Positions 56,970 to 64,000 of a stretch of 64,000 nucleotides of DNA are shown here, piece after piece. A model generated the notes under the pieces. That model worked only from the letters and a program-made list of their open reading frames with translations, was not told the origin of the DNA and searched no databases. Both the position numbers and the translations under genes were made by a program. Position 1 is the stretch's first letter, and each line of letters opens with the position of its first letter. Source of the DNA: Orobanche coerulescens (Eukaryota > Streptophyta > Magnoliopsida > Lamiales > Orobanchaceae); NCBI GenBank assembly GCA_033398695.1, contig CM065801.1, forward strand, positions 108,524,670 through 108,588,669. The letters are read 5' to 3'.

Positions 56970-59222
56970 GTGGATTCTCGACCGGGAAGGGTGGCCGATT
57001 TCGAGGTCTCGCTCGCTCCCACACCGGGAAGAGGCCGTTCCTCGGGCCGGTGGATCTCGGGTAACTGCTTCGATTCGATCCGTCGCCGGGTGCAGGTTTG
57101 TTTTAACTGCAACCAATATGAGCATTTGATGAAGGATTGTCCTTTTCCCCCCGTTGCTTGCTTCACTTGCGGGCAGACCGGGCATCGGGCGGCTCATTGT
57201 GAGAGAGCCACCAGGGTCGCTAGAGTTCCGACTACCACTACCGATCTGAGGGATCATAATACTCCAGCTACTCAGGTTCCGCAGGGTTCGGGTCGCGGTA
57301 GAGGTCGGGGACAGCCGGATCGCCGCGCAGCCTCGAGCTCGGGTTCAGTCCACCCCCGACTGTATCAGATGAGGCGCACAGAGGAGGCAGACATTCCGGT
57401 AGCGTCAGGTACCACTCAGATCCTTACTCATCCAGTTTCCCTGCTTTTCGATTCGGGTGCTACCCATTCCTTTATTGCGTCGGATTGTGTGAGTCGTATT
57501 GGCTTTAACTGCTTGTTTGAGTGTGAACCGTTTGTGGTGGGTACGCCTAGCGGGGATCGTATGGTTGGGGACCGGGAAGTTAGGGATTGCCCAGTGAGGA
57601 TCGGGAGCCGGGATTGGCCCTCGAATCTCATTGTTATAGACCTTAAGGGTGAGGATTTGATCCTCGGGGACGATTGGTTGGATCGTCACGGTGCTATCAT
57701 GAACTATCGGACTCGTACCATCTCGATAGTTTCCGAGGACGGCACCGAGCATACTCTCGTCGGCTGTAAGCCGGGTAGATCGGGGAGTGTGATTAGCGCC
57801 TTGAAGGCGATGAAACTTCTGAACCAGGGTTGTGTCGGCTACTGGTGTTTCGCTCTGCAGGCGGAAGATGGTGGGGTTGACATATCGTCGATTTCAGTTG
57901 TTAGCGAGTATCCCGATGTATTTCCGGATGACTTGCCGGGATTACCACCACATCGAGAGGTGGAGTTTCCTATTGATCTTGAGCCCAATGCGGCCCCTAT
58001 TTCTCGAGCACCATACCGTATGGCACCGTCGGAGATGCTAGAGTTGAAGAATCAGTTGGGAGAGTTGTTAGATAAAGGGTATATTCGACCGAGCGCATCG
58101 CCTTGGGGTGCGCCTGTACTTTTTGTTAAGAAGAAGGATGGATCGCTTCGTTTATGTATCGATTATCGAGAATTAAACAAGTTGACCATCAAAAATAAAT
58201 ACCCTTTGCCCAGGATTGACGATTTGTTTGATCAGCTTCAGGGGGCGACAGTCTTTTCGAAGATTGATTTGCGATCGGGCTACTACCAGTTGAGAATTCG
58301 GGACGTCGATGTTCCGAAAGCCGCCTTTCGGACGAGATATGGCCATTACGAGTTTGTGGTTATGCCTTTCGGGCTAACCAATGCCCCAGCAGTGTTCATG
58401 CAGTTGATGAACAAGGTTTTTATTGAGTATCTGGACAAATTCGTAGTCGTTTTTATCGACGATATTCTTATCTATTCACGGAGTCGGGAGGATCACGCCT
58501 TACATCTCCGAATTGTATTAGACACTTTGAGGACTGAGCAGTTGTACGCGAAGTTCTCTAAGTGTGAATTTTGGCTCGAGGAAGTGACGTTCCTCGGGCA
58601 CGTGATTTCAGCAGAGGGAGTTCGGGTAGATCCACAGAAGATAGAGGCAGTGATGGCTTGGGAGCCGCCTAAGAATGTGAAGGAGGTGAGGAGTTTTCTG
58701 GGTCTCGCCGGCTATTACCGCAGATTCGTTCAAGGATTTTCTAAGATCGCTAGACCACTCACTCAGTTGCTCCAGAAAACTCAGAAGTTCGAGTGGACTG
58801 CAGACAGGCAGGACAGCTTTGACGAGTTAAAGAGACGTCTGACTACCGCGCCCGTTTTAGCATTGCCTCAGGGGAACGAGGACTTCGTAGTGTATAGTGA
58901 TGCTTCGGGCCTTGGTCTAGGGTGTGTTTTGATGCAGAGAGACAGAGTGATTGCTTATGCGTCCCGCCAATTGAAACCTTATGAAGTAAACTACCCCACG
59001 CACGATTTGGAGTTAGCTGCGGTCGTTTTCGCCTTAAAAATCTGGAGGCACTACCTCTATGGGTCAACATGTAAGATTTTTACGGATCACAAGAGTTTGA
59101 AGTACATCTTCAGCCAGAAAGAGTTGAACATGAGGCAGCGTAGGTGGTTAGAGTTAATTAAAGATTACGACCTCGAGATACTTTACCATCCTGGTAAGGC
59201 CAACGTAGTGGCGATGCGTTGA
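56970..59222 (+). CDS. pol: Chromovirus E zinc knuckles, protease, RT and RNase H (open frame)
   Basis: A 750-codon open frame; the ATG at 56970 is internal to the original polyprotein. Two CCHC knuckles are at residues 44-57 ([14 protein letters not shown]) and 64-77 ([14 protein letters not shown]). The protease is [12 protein letters not shown] (Asp 161). RT spans about 335-560, with [35 protein letters not shown] and the catalytic [10 protein letters not shown] (about 494-503). RNase H follows with YSDASG (Asp 644), Glu 681 and [10 protein letters not shown] (Asp 706). It ends in KANVVAMR plus stop, where functional copies read about ...ADALSR. The enzymes would reverse transcribe element RNA inside the particle. 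Confidence 0.9.
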   Translation: MDSRPGRVADFEVSLAPTPGRGRSSGRWISGNCFDSIRRRVQVCFNCNQYEHLMKDCPFPPVACFTCGQTGHRAAHCERATRVARVPTTTTDLRDHNTPATQVPQGSGRGRGRGQPDRRAASSSGSVHPRLYQMRRTEEADIPVASGTTQILTHPVSLLFDSGATHSFIASDCVSRIGFNCLFECEPFVVGTPSGDRMVGDREVRDCPVRIGSRDWPSNLIVIDLKGEDLILGDDWLDRHGAIMNYRTRTISIVSEDGTEHTLVGCKPGRSGSVISALKAMKLLNQGCVGYWCFALQAEDGGVDISSISVVSEYPDVFPDDLPGLPPHREVEFPIDLEPNAAPISRAPYRMAPSEMLELKNQLGELLDKGYIRPSASPWGAPVLFVKKKDGSLRLCIDYRELNKLTIKNKYPLPRIDDLFDQLQGATVFSKIDLRSGYYQLRIRDVDVPKAAFRTRYGHYEFVVMPFGLTNAPAVFMQLMNKVFIEYLDKFVVVFIDDILIYSRSREDHALHLRIVLDTLRTEQLYAKFSKCEFWLEEVTFLGHVISAEGVRVDPQKIEAVMAWEPPKNVKEVRSFLGLAGYYRRFVQGFSKIARPLTQLLQKTQKFEWTADRQDSFDELKRRLTTAPVLALPQGNEDFVVYSDASGLGLGCVLMQRDRVIAYASRQLKPYEVNYPTHDLELAAVVFALKIWRHYLYGSTCKIFTDHKSLKYIFSQKELNMRQRRWLELIKDYDLEILYHPGKANVVAMR

Positions 59223-60779
59223 GCGAGAAAACCGATGGCTTTGCGGATGTTAGAGGTACTTACAACGCAGAGTAAGATCCAGCGAGATTTCATCCATCGA
59301 ATATTGAGGTTTGGGTTCAGAGAGTTCAGGGCGATTATGTGCATTAGAGATCACTTCGTCCTTGATCGACGATATCAAGGCGAAGCAATATGACGATCCG
59401 TTTTTGGTCCATTGAGGAGGATGTGAGGAAAGGAAAGCCCTGGATTTGTGGTTCACGATGATGGAGTTTTGAGGTTTCGCGGCAGACTTTGTGTACCATG
59501 TGATAATGAGTGAGACAGAAGATCTTGAGCGAAGCTCATACCACGCCCTACTCCATACATCCCGGTACGAGTCAAATGTACAAGGACGTGAGGAGTAACT
59601 CTGTGGAGTAATTTGAAGATGGATGTTAGCGAGTTTGTGGCGAAGTGTTTGACACATCAACGAGTTAAGATTGAGCATCGGCGACCCGCTGGCTATTACG
59701 ACCACTTCCTATCCCGGAGTGGAAATGGGAGGATATTTCTATGGATTTCGTTACCAATATGCCCAAGACTCGGACGGATGAACATGATTTGGGTCGTTGT
59801 TGATCGACTAACCAAATCAGCTCATTTTCCGAGTATAAAGGACACTTGGGGGCCGGAGAGGCTTGCACGAGTGTTTGTTGCGGAAATAGTGAGATTGCAT
59901 GGGACCCCTAAGAGCATTGTTTCGGATCGTGATGGCGATTCATATCACATTTTGGCGAGCCGTTCATAGAGCTTTGGGAACCGAGTTGAGACTTAGTACA
60001 TCCTACCACCCTCGGGCAGACGGACGATCGAGCGGACGATACAGACACTAGAAGATATGTTGAGAGCCTGTGCATTAGATTGGAAGGATGATTGGGAGAC
60101 ACACTTGCCGTTGATCGAGTTCACGTATAACAATAGTTGGCATGCCTCGATCAAAATGGCACCATTCGAAGCGTTGTATGGAAGGAGGTGCAGATCACCG
60201 TTGTGTTGGGATGATACGTCCGAGCTAATCGGTACCGAGCCCGACCTGATAGTTGAGACGAGGGAGAAGATTACCCTGATTCGTGGTAGATTGCTGACGG
60301 CCCAGAGTCGGCAGAAGTCTTATGCCGACACACGTCACCGACCGTTGGAGTTTGAGGTGGGAGATCACGTCTTGATTAAGGTGTCGCCGACACGGGGAGT
60401 TTACCGCTTCGGTCGGAAGGGTAAACTTAGTCCGAGATTTATCGGGCCGTTTGAGATCTTAGATAGAGTTGGAGAACTCGCGTATCGGTTAGGCTTGCCG
60501 CCGTCCCTGAGCCACGTGCATAACGTATTTCATGTTTCCCAGCTTAGGAAGTACGTATCGGACCCTAGCCATATTATTGATTTTGGAGAGGTCGAGTTGG
60601 TGCCCGACATTACCTTCGAGGAGAGGCCGATTCAGATCGTAGAGCGTCGGGTTAAGCAACTCAGGCACAAAACCATCCCTTTGGTCAAAGTGCAGTGGTC
60701 GAGGCATGGATCCGAGGAGGCCACGTGGGAAACAGAGGAGAGTATGAGGTCGAGATACCCCGAATTATTCGTGTTGTAA
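59223..60779 (+). pseudogene. Chromovirus E integrase with C-terminal chromodomain, frameshifted core
   Basis: The integrase N-terminus and core (59223-60056) are split over frames. [11 protein letters not shown] near 59740 and IVSDRDGDS near 59919 mark the first two acidic residues. The Glu codon is lost where TCGGAG has become TCGAG (about 60028). From 60057 a 240-codon frame is open: ALDWKDDWETHLPLIEFTYN, FEALYGRRCRSPLCW, the GPF module LSPRFIGPFEILDRVG and YRLGLP. The tail IVERRVKQLRHKTIPLVKVQ...WETEESMRSRYPELF is the chromodomain-like tail of Tekay/Del chromoviruses, thought to direct insertion to heterochromatin. Confidence 0.87.
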
Positions 60780-60798
60780 GTTTCGGGACGAAACTTAT

Positions 60799-60814
60799 TT
60801 TTAGGGGGGGATAA
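60799..60814 (+). promoter_or_regulatory. Chromovirus E polypurine tract
   Basis: TTTTAGGGGGGGATAA directly before the 3' LTR, downstream of the inverted TTTCG...CGAAA motif (60781-60792) shared with the 388-bp internal domains. Confidence 0.8.
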
Positions 60815-63067
60815 TGTAATATCCGCGTTTTCTATCCTTGGTAATTTCTTTCTTTTGGTGCATTTTCGTTTCGGACAACTCGTGCAGCCTTTGTTTTGTA
60901 ATTATGAACTTATTTTATTCTTGGAGTTTTCCGTTTAGACCGGGTCTTGATAATGTTTTTGTGTAATTTCATCTCGTGTTATATTCTGTCGCATGTGTAT
61001 TCGTTTCTCGTTAAATTCGTTCGATTTCGTCGTTTTCTTACTTTCATGAGTTCGTATGCTTATGTAGAGCATGTTGCGAGTTTCGGATTGTTAATCCGAC
61101 GTTGTGTCGTGACTTTTCGGTTGTTTGGGCCGTTTTGTAATTTCCTAGAAGTTTAGGAATTTGTCCCTTATTCGACTTGGGTTGTGTACCTCGGATCGTT
61201 TTGGGTTCCATACTTCCATTTCGTGTTATTGTTGCCCAAATATCGATCCTGTTGCTTTTATTCTCCTTAGGATCATTTTTCGTCATTTTGAGACCCGAGG
61301 GGGTGTGGGCCGCGGCACAAGAATTGTGAGCCGCGGCACACACATCGCCTGGATTGTTGCCTAAACAAATGCACTGTGTGCCGCGGCACAAGGATTGTGC
61401 GCCGCGGCACACAACAGTCAAGCCGCGGCACACTTGTCCGGCCGCGCACACCCGTGTGACACTTGCCGGCCAAAATCGATCAGACCGCGTGCCGCTGCAC
61501 CCAAAAGGCTGCGGCACATGCCGAGTCCGAGCCGCGGCACACTTCGATGAGCCGCGGCACAACGAGCGGCCACCACCACCGGGGCAATTTTTGCTCGTGC
61601 CGCGGCACGCTTTAGCCGAGCCGCGGCACACGGCGCGGCCGCTATATCTGCTTCTTATTCAGCGAGAATCGCCCATTTCCTTCCCCTTCTTCAACCGTGC
61701 GAGAGAGAGAGAGAGTCTTGAGAGGGAGAGTTCCTCCATACACCACTTATTGTGCAGATTTCTTCCTCTCTTTTCGATCGAGTGGCTCGGATTGCGGATC
61801 TAACACGTGGTTTTCGGATTTGAGTGCTTGATTCTTCAAGAGGTAAGAATTCCTTTAACCCTAGTATGATTTTGGGGAGGGTTTGGTGGTGATTTTGTGT
61901 TCTAATCCGAATTAGCCGATGTTGTTGTTAGAATTGATAGTATACTCGTGACCCTTGGTTTTCTTGTTTTTGGTTGGGATGAAATCCCGTTGTTATACCA
62001 TTGACCGATTTCATTTCCTTTTGCACTCTTGGTGTCCGATTTAATTGTCCCAACGGGTAGAATTAGGATTAATTCTTACCTTTCCGCATTATTGAGACTT
62101 GTGTATACCGTTATTGTGTTAGGATTGGATTTGGGAGGATTGTTCGGACCGAAACCTATTCCGTCGCTGCTTTCCTTCGTTTCGTTTCATTCAAGGCAAG
62201 TACATGTATTACATTTCGTTATGTATATTGTGATTTTCGAAATGAATGACAAATGGTGAATTTTTGGGTGCGTGAGATGTGTTCCTTCCACCCGGAGTGT
62301 CCGACGGGATGTCTGGGGGTCGATACTAAGGGGTACGTCCGCGGAAGGGAACTTGTGTGCGTGTGTGATTGAACTTCCACCCGGAGTGTCCGACAGGATG
62401 TCTGGGGGTCGATACTAAGGGGTACGGCCGCGGAAGTGGTATCCCACTCGGAGTGTTCGACGGGATGTCTGGGGGTCGATACTGAGGGGTACGGCCATGG
62501 GATACCAGTTGTGATTTGTGATATCGTGATGATTGGAAATTGTTGTGATTGCCAATGTAGTATTCCGGAATATATATGTGGCAAATGACTTATGTTGAGA
62601 TGATTGTGTAAAACCGCATTTTTGTATATAATGTGGTGTAATTGTGTACTTGCACTAGCTATTCGAATGCTAACCCCTTAAATGGGGGAAATGCGTCTTA
62701 TGCATTTCAGGTACCGGGAGAGCTGAGGAGCAGGCACGGGGCACGCACGCAAAGGACGGGATGGCTTGATGATAGTGGCTCGAGTCTGTTTTGTTTATTT
62801 CTATGTTTGGATATTGCATATGTCGAGTATTGGAATTAAACTGGTTATTCTTGAACTTGGTTTAAGTCCCCTGCGTGGGCATCGAATTGATATTTACATT
62901 ATGTTTTATGTATTCCGTTGAAATGATTTGGCCGAGGCCACGGCCCTATTTACTTTTGAGTGCATCTTTTGGGGATTTCATCGTGGTTATGTGTCATGTA
63001 TTAGCCTGGTAGACCTCAAGAGGGTTCTACGGCGTGTAATGTCCCCTTTGTGAATTGGGGTGTTACA
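60815..63067 (+). repeat. Chromovirus E 3' LTR, 2253 bp
   Basis: Matches 53719-55933. It keeps more intact GCCGCGGC sites (61305-61640), the GA microsatellite and the triplicated block (62290-62505). Ends GGGGTGTTACA, followed by CTATC. Confidence 0.9.
61305..61640 (+). repeat. GCCGCGGC palindrome cluster, U3 of E 3' LTR
   Basis: About ten GCCGCGGCAC-type sites (for example near 61310, 61331, 61381, 61402, 61425, 61538, 61555, 61598, 61621). Confidence 0.87.
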
Positions 63068-63072
63068 CTATC

Positions 63073-63797
63073 GAAGCCCAAAGGCTACTGCCTTGCTTCG
63101 TAAACTAACTTATGTACGTAATGCCCATGCATTAACGTACGTAAAACATCCTGCTTAGCGTACGCAAGTCATTTATCTTAGCGTGCGCTATCCGAAGTTG
63201 ACTTGCTACAGTGTTCACCTACCACTCGCCCCCATATTCCGATAGCATCTGGCAAGGATAAGATTCCTTGTTGACTGATACATAGTTAGCGTGCGCTAAG
63301 CCTAATATTTTAGCGTGCGCTAATACTTCAGGACAACAACCGTTGACTTACCAGAACGTGCGCCGAAAGCAGCCGGGTCCACACGCAGATTCCTTCCGAT
63401 TCTGCCGCACTAGCGACGCTAACCTATAAACGTAGCGTGCGCTAATCCCGCACGATAGCGTGCGTTATGCATGAATATCGGCGTGCGCTAATAAGGCTAT
63501 ACTTAGCCATTTTCCGCATTCTTGTCCAACGTCTCGACATACCAAAAGCGAACATAAGACACACCGAACACAAACACCGAATCCAATAATATCATCATAC
63601 GATATACCCAATATCAAAAGTACGACAACCCGATACACAATATCCTCAAATGTAATTGTCGACCAAATACGACAATTATACCGATATCGATATCTCAGTC
63701 CTTTATTTATTTTATCTCTACTGCATGCATTCCACGCTGCATAATATAACTCGGATAAAATAATATTAAACATCGTAGTAGAAATTCGGATATTACA
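63073..63797 (-). mobile_element. Element F: LTR right part (5' end at 63797)
   Basis: Resumes LTR F after chromovirus E and ends at minus-strand TGTAATATCCGAAT (63797). It includes a mixed palindrome cluster at 63110-63495. Confidence 0.82.
63110..63495 (-). repeat. Mixed TACGTA to AGCGTGCGCT palindrome cluster, U3 of LTR F
   Basis: In order: TTATGTACGTAA, TTAACGTACGTAA, CTTAGCGTACGCAAG, TTAGCGTGCGCTA, GTTAGCGTGCGCTAAG, TTAGCGTGCGCTAA, then variants to 63490. The series looks like one motif changing into another. Confidence 0.83.
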
Positions 63798-64000
63798 TTC
63801 TACACCTTAAAATAAGTTTCGTCTCGAAACTTGCAATCCATCATAAAACGAACAAACATACCGTTCAACTCAAAATATCCCAAAACCATCACGACAACGA
63901 TTTATCATCATCATAACCGAATATCCAAAAGAGCATACTTCCAAATACGCAGGTCGACGAGCTCCGGAGATACTAGCCAGCGTTCTCACGACAGATCTCA
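63798..64000 (-). other. Element F internal domain (start; continues beyond window)
   Basis: Corresponds to the PPT side of the 388-bp domains: AAATAAGTTTCGTC near 63810 and a diverged GAGATACTAGC near 63970. The C-run of the PPT complement is reduced (TTCTACACCTT, where the array has TACTACCCCCCTT), so the PPT may be damaged. No coding sequence in the visible 203 bases. Confidence 0.7.

Larger units (their letters stand above)
53719..63067 (+). mobile_element. Element E: complete Tekay-type chromovirus (Ty3/gypsy)
   Basis: LTRs 53719-55933 (2215 bp) and 60815-63067 (2253 bp), perfect 5-bp target-site duplication CTATC (53714-53718 and 63068-63072), PBS, gag, protease, RT, RNase H, integrase, chromodomain and PPT in the canonical order. 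Several single-base frameshifts make it non-autonomous at present. It is inserted in the U3 of element F. Confidence 0.92.

Overview
The window is plant nuclear DNA, apparently intergenic heterochromatin of an angiosperm (probably a eudicot). Nearly every base can be assigned to nested transposable elements. The evidence is plant LTR-retrotransposon lineages (Athila-like and chromovirus Ty3/gypsy, two Ty1/copia elements), a CACTA (En/Spm) transposon with a plant Transposase_24-type gene, and a Stowaway-like terminus. No intact host gene, rRNA, tRNA, CRISPR or bacterial-style operon was found. The only host-gene trace is a fragment of an RNA polymerase III second-largest-subunit gene, apparently carried inside the CACTA element.

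Layout. 1-4052: gag-only LTR element TR-GAG-1 (+), inserted in the protease of an Athila-like element (4053-7562, +; 3' LTR 6284-7562). The Athila-like element sits in a large array on the minus strand (7563-44351). That array is the most unusual part of the window: 4.67-kb LTRs separated by identical-length 388-bp internal domains that hold only a primer-binding site (PBS) and a polypurine tract (PPT). They run head-to-tail, LTR A - 388 - LTR B - 388 - LTR C - 388 - LTR D, with a period of about 5.06 kb. The array is interrupted by TR-GAG-2 (7715-11811, -, intact 450-aa gag), copia-1 (25305-33193, +, rearranged 5' LTR) and copia-2 (34501-42822, -, equal-length LTRs and a perfect target-site duplication).

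From 44352 rightwards: a CACTA terminus, a short LTR-like fragment, a second CACTA element (44759-50802) with subterminal repeats, the spliced in-frame Pol III subunit fragment and the Transposase_24 gene. That gene is cut by element F (50803-53718 and 63073 to window end, -), a diverged relative of the giant-LTR family. Element F is cut in turn by element E (53719-63067, +), a complete but decayed Tekay-type chromovirus with gag, protease, RT, RNase H, integrase and chromodomain.

How the parts relate. The giant-LTR elements keep chromovirus-like LTR ends, PBS and PPT but encode nothing, so they would depend on an autonomous relative such as E. The TR-GAG elements encode only Gag and would need Pol in trans. 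A recurring design crosses families: dense clusters of short palindromes in U3, just upstream of a TATA-like box, each family with its own motif (GCGATCGC, GCCGCGGC, TTACGTACGTAA/TTACGGCCGTAA, TTAGCGTGCGCTAA). Domain and boundary calls were made by eye; family names are by motif resemblance only.
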